NCBI GenBank assembly: GCA_965153355.1
Contig: OZ231127.1
Coordinates: 30,628,001 to 30,692,000, forward strand
Source: Flaccisagitta enflata
Taxonomy: Eukaryota; Chaetognatha; Sagittoidea; Aphragmophora
Reading direction: 5' to 3'
Length of the DNA stretch: 64,000 nucleotides
The position numbers and the translations under genes are program-made. The number at the start of each line of letters is the position of its first letter. Position 1 is the first letter of the stretch. The notes beneath the pieces are model-generated. The model did not search any database, was not told the DNA's origin, and was given only the letters and a program-made list of their open reading frames with translations. This document shows, piece after piece, positions 1 through 21,765 of this stretch.

Positions 1-149
1 ACTATCAGGGTTGTCCTTGTTCAAAAATGACGGCGGTTGATTATGCTTTACTGATAACTGATCAGTGATTACTGAATCAGTGTTTCTCGGCAAAACACAG
101 ATATCCTGATCATCTACCGCAATTGCGTTACAACAGAACTATGAATATT

Positions 150-253
<104 letters not shown>

Positions 254-265
254 TACCATTCGCAG

Positions 266-9442
<9,177 letters not shown>

Positions 9443-9811
9443 CACTCGGCTGGATCGGCCTTAAGCCTCGGCTGTAATCATTGGAAAATGCAAACCAACT
9501 CCAACCGTCAAAAACTCTTTTACTCAGGACATCAGTAGCGCGATTATGAAAGTTTCCCACTTCTACAATCAATCATCAAAGTCGATACGGGTTTACTCTT
9601 TTTTTTTGACAATGTCCACCGATCACGCTTAATGACTACCCCGACATGTTGTTTTATACTTGAATTCCTTTGTTTGAGTTGTTTAGACATTTATTGCTCT
9701 GAACAGGTTGATGACATGATCTCCCTGATGATAGATACTATGATTGAGTGCGGCATACATCTCATTTCTACTTGCGAAATCATAATTATTGAAATGTCTT
9801 TTTTTCTTTAG

Positions 9812-9869
9812 CCAAGAAACAACAAAAACAAACTTATTTGAAAACAGAAAAGCAGACAGCAAAGTCATC
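9812..9869 (+). promoter_or_regulatory. 5' UTR part of lipocalin 2 coding exon 1
   Basis: A run of pyrimidines ending CTTTAG at 9806-9811 is a good 3' splice site just before this A-rich leader. No TATA box was found in the 427 bp after the stop of lipocalin 1. An unseen upstream leader exon is therefore more likely than a promoter immediately before the ATG. Confidence 0.4.
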
Positions 9870-10983
9870 ATGAATCGTTTGATTTTTAGCGTTGTTCTAC
9901 TTGCCACGGCGGTGAATTGCCAAGTGGTGTCTTGGTTCGACGGCGGTTGCCCACAGGTGACATGAGAGAGCTGTTATTTCTAATTCTCGAAATGTGATTT
10001 TGACCGGAGTTTATTCTTTAGTAGTTTCTTTGTGTTGTGCTTTGTGAAATACCTGATATAAAATTAACGCACTACGCATTGAAGCGACTTCCTTCGATGC
10101 TACGCGACATGCATAAATGTCTGCAGAAAGTTTTCAACTTCATTTTTAGCTTGGTTTTGACCTTTGTTTTAATGTTTGCTTTGTCCTTTGTATTAACCTT
10201 TGTTTTAACCTTTTTTTTTCATGCTCAGGTGACGACGAAACCCGATTTTGACATCAAGGCTTACATGGGCAAATGGTACGAGTCGGAAAAATACCCTAAC
10301 TCGTTCCAAAAGGGAGATTGTGGTTTTGCTCAATACGTGTTGCAAGATGACGGGACTGTGGCCGTCAACAACACCGAAAGAAAACCCGATGGATCCAGAG
10401 GAACAGCCATCGGACAAGTAAGGACAAACTGCGAGTTACACTTATTTGTTGCGATTGCGGTTGGGTAGGGGCAATAATGCGGTTAGGAAGGGGCAGTATG
10501 TGGCAGTAAATGGGCCCCAATGTGGCTTGGCAGGGGTAGTAATGCTAAAAAATCACCACAGTGCCGTTCGTTTGTCACAAACAATATCATTTGGAACAAT
10601 CAAGGAATCAAGGACAAGTAGGCTGGAAGTGAACAAGGCCAAGTAGGCCAATAAGGTGCGACGTGTGGATCGTCGAACGAATGCGTTACCCGACCAACCG
10701 ACCGACAGACCGACGGACACAGCCAGTTATAGAGGTGCTTTGTCGCACCTAAAAAGTATTCGCTTACTATCTAAAGCATTTGAAGGAACGCGGATATGCG
10801 ATAATTATTAAATTTCAGGCAAGGCAGGATCCTAAATCCACCATTCCCGGACATCTTCAAGTGCGGTTCTCAAAATGGTCGCCGTGGGGAAAATATTGGG
10901 TCCTTGACACGGATTACGACTCATTCTCAGTTGTTTATTCCTGCACCAGTTACCTCATCAACAGAGTCGGTGAGATGTTACAC

Positions 10984-11060
<77 letters not shown>

Positions 11061-11368
11061 AGTGCCGTGTAACCTGGGAAAAAAATCATAGAAATGGTAC
11101 ACGCTTAGAACTTGACCATCCTTAAGACTAACCGACCAACAACATAATGACCGTTGCACTCATGTGAATGTCACTTTACAAACTGCTAGCCACTTTAACG
11201 GCATTCCTCGTTTTTCTTCCAGAGTTCTTGTGGATTTTGAGCCGTGCACCTCAACTTGATGCTGGAACCCGTGGTCAAATTTCATCGCTTCTCCAAGGAT
11301 TCAAAATTGACGAATCCAAATTGAGAAAAACAGATCACAGCAAAGAAAAGTGTGCGGGTTACGAGTGA
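9870..11368 (+). CDS. Apolipoprotein-D/Lazarillo-like lipocalin 2 (complete, 190 aa)
   Basis: Join 9870-9956, 10229-10417, 10819-10969, 11223-11368 gives 190 residues, the usual size for this family. Residues 1-17 form a hydrophobic signal peptide (MNRLIFSVVLLATAVNC). The ApoD-type GCP motif is at 26-28. The GxW signature (G43, K44, W45) lies in AYMGKWYESEKYP. Conserved region 2, LDTDY, is at 121-125, and region 3, WILSRAP, at 146-152. Cys27, Cys60, Cys134 and Cys186 match the four ApoD cysteines, whose known pairing is 1-3 and 2-4. The ATG begins the signal peptide and has no upstream in-frame rival. A strong acceptor (polypyrimidine then AG at 9810-9811) suggests the 58-nt leader is spliced to a non-coding first exon. 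It starts only 427 bp after lipocalin 1, so this is a tandem duplicate pair. Confidence 0.93.
10631..10756 (+). mobile_element. Family D hairpin element, copy 1 (126 bp)
   Basis: Starts AACAAGGCCAAGTAGGCCAA and GGTGCGACGTGTGG, then a GACC/GACG-rich tract, and ends with the hairpin AGGTGCTTTGTCGCACCT plus AAAAA. It lies in intron 2 of lipocalin 2. A second copy lies inverted at 52693-52833. Confidence 0.75.
10986..11057 (+). repeat. (GA)n microsatellite just after a splice donor
   Basis: Begins 16 nt after the donor GT at 10970-10971 of lipocalin 2 and occupies much of the 253-bp last intron. Confidence 0.95.
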
Positions 11369-11411
11369 AAAAAATAATGCTCTTCCTCATGTATCCATTA
11401 GATTGCTAAAT

Positions 11412-13267
<1,856 letters not shown>

Positions 13268-13593
13268 AGTGTTGGCCCGTCTGTTGGTCCGTCGCGTCGG
13301 TCCGTGGGCACGAGTCGTAAAGTGGGAAAACGAGCGATTTAGATACTTTTTAGTCGCGGACACGCGACTCTATAAGCCACTTTGTCGGTCGGTCGGTCCG
13401 TAACAAAGTCACTTTTCGAAGTTTTCCGCTCCTGCCCACCCGTCCGCGACTTATGCTGCCATGTATACGGCCTTGTTTTATGTGTGTTGGGGAAGGGGGG
13501 GGGCATTGGTTGTAGATGAGGGTTGTTCGCCTATTGCCCACCCGTCCGCCATGTTATTGTAAGTCACAATTTGTGACCCCGCGTCACTTGTTT
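13268..13593 (-). mobile_element. Family B element interrupted by a complete family A element
   Basis: The flanks are the two halves of a B copy: (CCGT)-rich 13268-13345, and 13479-13593 ending TTGTGACCCCGCGTCACTTG. The family A copy at 13346-13478 separates them. Confidence 0.65.
13346..13478 (-). mobile_element. Family A hairpin element, compact complete copy (133 bp)
   Basis: Hairpin AGTCGCGGACACGCGACT, then CTCTATAAGCCACTTTGTC, (GGTC)n, GCTCCTGCCCACCC, GTCCGCGACT and the GTATACGGCCTTGTT end. The distal GTCCGCGACT is the exact complement of the hairpin's first ten bases AGTCGCGGAC. A useful reference copy for the family. Confidence 0.8.
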
Positions 13594-13844
13594 TGACTCT
13601 TTTTGCGTTATCGTGGGAGTAGCCGATGTCATGGGAGTAGGGCTGCTCATGGCCCATTTCTCTAAGCCATCAAGGCATTGATATGAACTTCTGTAATATA
13701 TGTTGTAGTCATTGCACTCCAGCCATGACATGGTCTCAACTTATTTCCGGGAAAGGCCAATTGCAAGTAGACGGTATCGCTGCAGCTCCAGCACTGTTGG
13801 ACAGCTCGAGCTGAGACTACCGGCTATCAAGTCATCCAAGGGCC

Positions 13845-14165
13845 ACAAATGGTCAGCGGTAACCGTTGCCCTGCTTCGGATGTTTAGGTCATTGGATAAG
13901 GTTGGAGCAGGGCAGCGGCCTCAAGGGGCCAATGCCCCGTAGAACATAGAGGTGAATTTCCATATATCCAGGGAAGGGTGAGGGGGGGGGGCGAGGGGGC
14001 CTGATCATACCCTCTGGGTCTGATTTCCGGATCTAGGTTTAGGAGGGCTTATATCAGACCTAATAGAGCTGATTTACGGCCAGGGAGGGGTGATTTCAGC
14101 CAGGTGAAAGCTGGTTCTAGGCCTGTTAGGGCTAAATATAGCTAGGTGGGAGATACCGGGTCATC
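13845..14165 (+). mobile_element. Family E element, partial
   Basis: GGTCAGCGGTAACCGTTGCC and GGCAGCGGCCTCAAGGGGCC are the E head and left terminus. They are followed by E-type repeats (GCTGATTTCAGCC and relatives). No right terminus was seen. Confidence 0.6.
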
Positions 14166-14373
14166 AATATGGACTGGGGAAAAAGTGTTAAGCTTTTACT
14201 CTCAGCTGCTTCACATCACTGGTCTGGAATTTGTTTTCTTTTATAGTACTGTGTTTGACATTTTTATGTCAAAATTTCATTGATCTGAGTCAAATACTTT
14301 GTCCACAACATCAATTTAAAAAAAACAAACATTTTTAGATATAGCTCAATTTAGCCTTAGTTTATCAAAACTG

Positions 14374-14521
14374 TTTTTAGTCGCAGACATGCAACTCTAG
14401 AACTTGCCGTGTCGGTAGGTTGGTAGGTCGGTAGGTAAGAAATATTGTTAAAACTACGAGCCGTTTTCGCATTACGGCTCCTGCCCAACCATCCGCGTAT
14501 TGCCATGTATCCGGCCTTGTT
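14374..14521 (-). mobile_element. Family A hairpin element
   Basis: TTTTTAGTCGCAGACATGCA, (GGTA)n-like tract, CTCCTGCCCAACCATCCGCG and the TATCCGGCCTTGTT end. The hairpin arms are slightly decayed. Confidence 0.7.
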
Positions 14522-14769
14522 TTTTTTTTTTTGCTCTTATTTCTCACTGACTTGAGCAGCAAATTTCAGATTTGTCTCAGTTGAAGATATCTTTATGAAT
14601 TAAAAAAAAAAAACATCTTTAATTGAGACTTTTTTAGCATTTGTAGCTCAAACTAATCAAAAATGGGGAATAATAGTTTTTATGAAAAAATGATAAATTG
14701 AAATTCCAGGTCATTGAGAAGAATCATCTGAGATTAAAAGCTTAGTAGTTTTTCCCAATCGAGATTGAT

Positions 14770-15240
14770 GACCCTGTAATTCCAGACCTGAGAGGGTAGA
14801 GGCTGATTTCAGGCCTAAGAGGGCTAATTTCTGGCCTGAGAGGACTGATTTAAAGCCTGGGAGGGCTGATTTCAGGCCTAGAAAAGCTGATTTTAGGCTC
14901 CAGATACGATTTTTCAAGCCTCAATAGACTGGATCGGGGCTTCAGGCCGGGGGGGGGGGGGGGCGGAGGGACGGATAGTTGCACAGACGTACCAGATCCT
15001 GGCTTTGAGGCTCAGTTCCCAAATCCTACCCTCTACGCTCAAATTCCACCCCCAAGGCTCAAAATTTAGCCACGAGATCCAAATCCCACTCTTCTGTCCA
15101 CTGTCCCTGACTCGAGGCCCATATTCCAGGCTTGAGGCTCTAATCCCAGCCCTATGGCCCAAATCCCAGCCCTATGGCCCAAATCCCAGCCTTAAAACCA
15201 AAGTGTAAGCCTCAGGGCTCAAATCTTAGTCTTGAACTAT
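14770..15240. repeat. Tandem 20-bp repeats of family E type
   Basis: Two blocks: GGGCTGATTTCAGGCCTAGA-like units up to about 14930, then CCCTATGGCCCAAATCCCAG-like units in the opposite sense. A G-run at 14949-14962 lies between them. The E termini are missing. Open frames here are repeat translations. Confidence 0.6.
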
Positions 15241-15651
15241 AAAATGCTTCATGATTCCCCACGCGCGCATGAGATACCTGAAAAAATGGTGAAATTAAAC
15301 TGGTTATGCTGTACATCCTCGTGGGCATGGAAGCTATCTGCATGGACTGCTGTACACCGACAATCGTGGACTCTTAGATGCAGTACCTTGGATAAGAATT
15401 TCCGGCGGTCGCACTAAGCTCGACCTCGATTCTATCCTCTTAAGTTATGGTTTCTTAACAATGTTATCCTCTGGTGATTTGTTGAATTTTGGTTACACAG
15501 GTAACAGTAATTGCCAAGGCCCCATATATTTTAGTTTGGGTATAGAGAGGGATATATAGAAAATCTGTAAACATCGATATCGAATCTGTTGACATTTATT
15601 ACCTATCAGTTTTTCGACTTGATTGCTATAATCAATATTGTATTATTGATA

Positions 15652-15729
15652 TTTTTAGTCGCGGGTGCGTGAGTAACGTGACTCTGTAACCTATCACGTC
15701 TGTCAGTCTGTCTGTTAATCGGCCTTGTT
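15652..15729 (-). mobile_element. Family A element, short internal-deletion copy
   Basis: TTTTTAGTCGCGGGTGCGTG at one end and AATCGGCCTTGTT at the other, only 78 bp apart, so the middle of the element is missing. Confidence 0.6.
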
Positions 15730-15965
15730 CGATGTTCACCCTTCACTTCTTCAGCTCAGTTACATCGATGAGATCCTTTCAGACTGCAAAAGGCGTCACG
15801 TTTTACCGGTAAAAATATTCTTTTTGTGATCTCCACATTGTACACAAGGCCTTGGCCCTCGGGTCATGGATTCGAGGCTGAGTTCATTCAACATGATTAT
15901 CATCTTTCCTTACAAAGAAAGCGATGACGTCCTACAGATATCATTTGTCAAGTGTTAGTTTCTCC

Positions 15966-15997
15966 TTCATTCTTCCGCTGCCATCATTATCATCATC

Positions 15998-16083
<86 letters not shown>

Positions 16084-16111
16084 CATAATTATCATCATCA
16101 AAAGCATCATT

Positions 16112-16172
<61 letters not shown>

Positions 16173-16175
16173 CCG

Positions 16176-16263
<88 letters not shown>

Positions 16264-16286
16264 TATTTCATCATCATTATCGCCAG

Positions 16287-16355
<69 letters not shown>

Positions 16356-16399
16356 TTTCATCCACCTCCTCCTCCTCCTCCTCCTCCTCCTCCTCCTCC

Positions 16400-16466
<67 letters not shown>
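15966..16466 (+). repeat. (ATC)n microsatellite with a (CTC)n insert
   Basis: About 500 bp of ATC units with small interruptions. It gives poly-His, poly-Ile, poly-Ser, poly-Met and poly-Asp open frames that are artefacts. Confidence 0.98.
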
Positions 16467-16480
16467 ACCACCTTGCTAAT

Positions 16481-17529
16481 AAGTATACCGACACCTTCAA
16501 TTAAAGATATCTCAGCTTCTAGATGAGCTTTTAATTTTTAAAAAAAATAAACTAATCTTTTTCAAATTATCTTCAAAATGAATGCATCCTGCTCCCTATA
16601 GCTTTAGTTGTTTAGAAATGGCAAGCAAAAAAATGAAACATTCATTTACAAAAATGCAAAAAAAAATCAAGAATAAAGAAGTCAATTCTTTAGAGAAAAC
16701 TAGAAACTTAAAAAAAAACAACCAATTAATCATCAAAAAATCTTTAAGATGAGAACAATCTGGTTTCTTTAGCTTTAATCATTAGCGAAACAATAAACCT
16801 TTATCCAGGATGATTGGTTCAGCCAAGTTTGTTTGAAATATGTGAAACCAAATCAACATTTACAATATGAGAAAAACTGTGTAGAGGGTTTAAATATGGA
16901 TAATTTGAATTATCTGTTAGGTAAAAATATCCTATCACCTACTATCACTCTCAGTATACAGTCAGTGGACAAAACAAAATAGATAGAGAGCTCACTCTGT
17001 TGGCTTTGATCTAACCTACTGTTATTAAACACCAGGCTGTAAACAACAACTGGTTGTAAAAATTACAGCCGGCAAAAATCCAACATAAATAGAATAGAAC
17101 GTGACTGGCACATTCATAATCCTGATGAAATTCTGGGAAGTTTGACATGTCACACTTAACACTTTTTATAAGAAATATTCTTTTAATATTATGTTACAAT
17201 TTTATTAAATATTGATAAAAAATATTCATTTTTTTATAAAAGTATATGTTGTGACATATCAAATTTGTCAGAATTTCACCAGGATCATGAATTTGCAGGT
17301 CTCATTCTATTTGGTGAAAGTTGGATTTTTGCCAACTTCGTAGCATGACAGCCGGCTGTAATTTTTACAACCAGTTGTTGTTTACAGCCTGCTGTTTAAT
17401 AACAGTACGTTGGATCACAGCTAACAGAGTGAGCTCTCTACCTATGTTGTTTTGTCCACTGACTGTATAATATTTTGGTCAATTTTTTGGTGAATTGACC
17501 AATGAATTGCCTAGGTGTCGGTATACTTT
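16481..17529. mobile_element. TIR element lying between two (ATC)n arrays
   Basis: AGTATACCGACACCT at about 16481 is inverted at about 17515-17529 (AGGTGTCGGTATACT). A second, longer fold-back (16955-17469) lies inside. The AT-rich remainder is non-coding. Confidence 0.55.
16955..17469. mobile_element. 515-bp fold-back element with about 140-bp arms
   Basis: The left arm TATACAGTCAGTGGACAAAA..GAGAGCTCACTCTGTT..AACAACAACTGGTTGT is inverted at 17320-17469. The central part is an AT-rich hairpin loop region with no ORF. Confidence 0.8.
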
Positions 17530-17566
17530 TTGGCAAGATTGTAATCACTATTTCATCATTATGTTC

Positions 17567-17568
17567 GC

Positions 17569-17604
<36 letters not shown>

Positions 17605-17698
17605 GATTATCCTCACTATTAGCATCAACATCATCATCATCATTATTTCATCATCATTGTCGCTGCTTTCATCATCAACATCATCTTCATCATCTTTC

Positions 17699-17757
<59 letters not shown>

Positions 17758-17761
17758 GTCG

Positions 17762-17818
<57 letters not shown>

Positions 17819-17835
17819 CCATCACCATCACCATT
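17567..17835 (+). repeat. (ATC)n microsatellite
   Basis: Second large ATC array. Its leading interruptions (ATTTCATCATCATTGTCGC) resemble those inside the first array, so the two may be duplicates. Confidence 0.97.
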
Positions 17836-18725
17836 ATCATGAATCCTTGTCACTTTGATTTACATCCTGGTAACATGACGCGAGCATCTTTTCCATCTTT
17901 TGCCAAGACTTGCGCTCATCATTATTTCTCGTCCAACAATCGTTAACAAACGGTCGACCGGCAGAGCAAGTATTCGCCGTCGCGTCGGCTTCCGGCAGAG
18001 CTCGTATTCGCCGTCTTGCCGTCTTCAGATATCACTGACACTGCCAATGACCGACATCGACCGATATCCACTCAAGGTCGTCGTCCGTTCATTTGCGTGG
18101 GGTTCACACGCCGAGGTCGGCCAGTCGGTCCTTCGGTCCATCAATCTGTTCTTGTGTCCGTTTTTACTCGCACAGGTTTTATCCATCCATTGGTCATTCT
18201 TTTATTCGCAATGACCAAGTCAAAGATTGTATGTTTGTAACTTGTTAGTTTGTGTGTTTTTTTCATTTGTGTGTTTTTTTCATTTGTTTATTTGTCTGTT
18301 CGTTTGTTGGTTTGTTTGCCTCTCTGTTTCATTTTTACTTTCTTTCTTCGTTTGTTGGTTTCTTTTTCCTTTGTTTGTTTGTTTGCTTGCTTCATTCTTT
18401 CTTTCACTCTTTCTCTTTCTTTTTTCTTCGTTTCTCCTCTTTTTTCTTATGTTTGCTATTCAGCCCCGCGATATCATCTTTCTTCAATTTTCAGTTTCTC
18501 ATGGTGCCACGCTCTCGAGTCCCTCACTTGTCCATTTATGGCATATTGCGCCACGTTTGACATCTCATCGTTGACAAAGTTTTTGGCCATTGGCTTCTCT
18601 GTTTACTTTTCCCTCCCTCCCGCTCTCTCTCTTTCTCTTTCTCTTTCTCTTTCTCTTTCTCTCAATCTCTTTGATTATTTGCTTTTGTTTCTCCTTCTCT
18701 GCCTCTTTTGAATCGACGGCTTTTT

Positions 18726-18756
<31 letters not shown>

Positions 18757-19151
18757 CGCATGTGTTTGCTTTTCCCGTTGGTGACTACGCAACTCACGAC
18801 CTTCTGCCCGCCGCCCGTCCGACCATCAGCCCCATCCAACTCCTTTTTTTCTCTTTTTTGTCAAACCTTCATCTACATGACTACATCTTCTCCTCCTCCA
18901 ACTCTCCAATTTCACTCTTACTCTACCAATCACCATCTTCATTGTCGGCCATAGCAGTCACTCTGACACAAGGATGACAAAAAGCTTACAGCGTAAGTTC
19001 TAAGAAATTACCGCAAAATCTCCTGGTGAGCACTAGCAAAGGCTCTCAGCCCATGTTCTAGCCCTCGAGTAAGAATTAAGGTCTTAGCCTCAAAGCTTAA
19101 GTTCCTCAACTCGATCCATGCATGAAGTTAAAGTCATACTAGGAACAACAC
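17836..19151. other. Pyrimidine-rich intergenic DNA, no gene seen
   Basis: A 34-bp tandem duplication (GGCAGAGCAAGTATTCGCCG / GGCAGAGCTCGTATTCGCCG) lies near 17957-18020. TTTG/TTTC-rich runs follow at 18245-18450, (CTTTCT)n at 18620-18662 and (GT)n at 18727-18756. Open frames are low complexity. Confidence 0.5.
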
Positions 19152-19332
19152 CTATTAGTCGCGTGCGGGATGTAACTAAATATCCAATTTATCTAAAAGA
19201 AATTGATGATATTTTTGACTGAAATACATTTTTTAACCCATTTTCACTCGTTTTTAACCCTTCGTAACACGTAAAGCTTGACGAATGGATGGACGGATGG
19301 ATGGACCGATGGACCGACAAAGCACGCGACTA
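19152..19332 (+). mobile_element. Family A element, degenerate
   Basis: AGTCGCGTGCGGG at the left and a GGAC/GGAT-rich tract ending GACAAAGCACGCGACTA at the right. The terminal hairpin is reduced. Confidence 0.45.
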
Positions 19333-20811
19333 GAAGCGTTCATCTCTACAACTCTTTAGCTCCGAGTAAAAGGCAATGAGCATCGCTATCTATCGCTTTG
19401 CTACTGTTTGAAAACAACTCAGTATGTGAACGCTGCGTTATGAAAATGATGTTTGATCCATCGTGCTAGCTTTCGGCCTTGTGTCCTTACCCTTTTCCCT
19501 TCGTCCCAACGTTGCCTTCCGCGGTCCCTCTGCCTCCTCATCCCTCACGGCTCTACCTCCTTATTCCCTCACCTGCATATCTTCAGCTAGCATGTAAAAA
19601 AAAAAAAATCTTTGAGGGTGGCCAAAAAAAAGTGATTTCTATGTAAAATTGCATCAGGAATCCATTTTTGATGTTTTTAGGGCCCTACGAGGGGGCCCCT
19701 AGAAACGCACCCAAAAAAACAGCCAAAAATAGCCTATTTTGGCTATTTTTGTTGAAAATTTTTTGCTTAATGAGACCCCAACCCCCAAATTTTTTTGGTG
19801 GTAATACTTCTTGATGTAAGAGACTGAAAAAAAAAATGATCATCATGGTAAGTGATGGTTGGGGTACCTAAAAAGGCCCAAAAAGGGCCCGTAAAACATA
19901 AAAATATCACTTTTTAATTCATTGCGGGTCTAAAATGCTTGATTCCTACAAAATTTGAAATGGAACTTCTCATTTTATGCAACAATCTTCCTGCAAAGTT
20001 TTGTGGCCACTTTTTGAACAGCTTCATGTTGAAATTATGCTAAAAACAAATTCGACAAAAACCAATTTTGAGTTTTCTATGAAAACACTATTTCAAGGTC
20101 CCTGAATCCAATTTTTTTTTGAAAATGGTTAGTCATGCATCTTGGGAGATCCCAGAAAAAATTTCAGCAGATATTTCCAAAAAATGGCCGAGTTATTACG
20201 GTTCAAAATGACCTGGTAAATGAAAAAAAACACAATTTTGTAACTTCAAGGCTGTAGTACTGAAAAATCATACAAAAAGTACCTGGAAAATAGACATATT
20301 AAAAAGAAAATGCATGGAATCTATTACTGGTGGTTTGGGGGCTCTATAAGGGGCCCCTGAAACATACCCCAAAAAAGCTAAAAATGACCTATTTTGGCTT
20401 TTTTTTGGTAAAAATTTCTTGTTCAAAGAGACCCAATCTTCCAAATTTGTTTGGGCTATACTACTTGATGATGTAAGAGACTGATGGAAAAATGATCATG
20501 ATGGTAGGTGATGGTTGGGGTACTAAAAGGCCCAAAAAGGGCCCGTAAAACATAAAGATATCATTTTTTCACTGCGCGCAAAAATGCTTGGATTCCTGAA
20601 ATGGAAATTCTCATTTCATGTAAATAGCTTCCTGCAAAATTTTTTGGTCACTTTTGAACAGCTTCATGGTAGAGTATGCTCAAATACAAGAGAGCCCAAA
20701 AAGGGCCCTCAAAACCATTACTCTTGGGTCTGATATAGTGGGTTCAACTATACAGACACAAAGGAATCTCATAACAGGGGAGGGATGAAAATGGAAAGAG
20801 GGCAGTGAGTG

Positions 20812-20947
20812 ACAAGGGAGAGAGAGAGAGAGAGAGAGGAGAGAGAGGGAGGGAGGGAGGAGGGAGGGAGGGAGGAGAGAGAGAGAGAGAGAGAGAAGAG
20901 AGAGAAGAGAGAGAGAGAGAGAGAAGAGAGAAGAGAGAAGAAGAGAG
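20812..20947 (+). repeat. (GA)n/(GGGA)n purine tract
   Basis: Purine-only microsatellite in the spacer of the inverted duplication. Confidence 0.95.
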
Positions 20948-21237
20948 GTAGTGGGGAGTAGGAGACTGGTGATACGTAAAAAGAAAATTCAACCCGAAAC
21001 AAAAGTCTTGGCAATAAATCTGTTTCTGTCGTTTATTGTTGGTTGATGAGAAGACGACTCGCCTAAAACGTGAAAACGGGAAGTTGATAGTGAAGTGCAC
21101 CCAACTGTATAACTTGGTCTTTCCATCCGTCAGTCCATCAATTATTTGTTCCCTTAACCTGTTTGTCCATCCAGTCGATCATTTGGTTGCTCTTTATCAC
21201 TGCTTCCTTGTCATATAATTTTTTTTTTTTTAAATAA

Positions 21238-21525
21238 CTTGTCCTGCAATGAGTGACCTGGGGTCACAATATCATTGCAGATGAGTGAGCAGAGGAGTCA
21301 ACTCCATCTACATCCAAATTTCCCCCACACCCAATCCAAAAAAAAAAAGGATGTAAAATGGTTGTTTTTCCACTTATAGACTCAAACATTCCCAGCAGAT
21401 CAATAGACAGATGGATGGACTGACAGATTGACGTAGCATCAGACAGACAAACAAAAAGACAAAGCTCCTTTTTTATCATTGCCTCAGCCCATCCGCGCAC
21501 GACTTGGGTAGCTATGTATCTGGCC
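21238..21525 (+). mobile_element. Family B/A element remnant
   Basis: GAGTGACCTGGGGTCACAAT..ATCATTGCAGATGAGTGAGC is a B-type end and body. GACTTGGGTAGCTATGTATC at the right is an A-type end read the other way. The hairpin end is missing. Confidence 0.5.
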
Positions 21526-21765
21526 TTTTTAGTCGCGTGCACGCGACTCTACATCCCGCTTTGTCGGTCCGTTGGTCGGTCGGTCGGTCCCCTTTTTACT
21601 TTTTGGGCGTTTTTTTATATTACTACTCCTGCTTTTAGTTGTTTTGTCTTGGTCTTTTGGTCTTTTGGTCTTTTAGTCTTTTAGTCTTTTAGTCTTTTAG
21701 TCTTTTAGTCTTTTAGTCTTTTAGTATTCAAGACCGCACGCGACTTGTAACGCGTTGGCCTTGTT
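21526..21765 (-). mobile_element. Family A hairpin element carrying a (TCTTTTAG)n array
   Basis: Hairpin AGTCGCGTGCACGCGACT, (GGTC)n, then an 8-bp tandem array TCTTTTGG/TCTTTTAG at about 21650-21725, and the end GCACGCGACTTG..TTGGCCTTGTT. The array occupies the middle of the element and is not shared with other copies. Confidence 0.72.

Noticed and set aside
15952-16500. Poly-His/poly-Ile and poly-Asp/poly-Met proteins
   Set aside because: Six-frame translations of (ATC)n. Other arrays in the window give the same artefacts.
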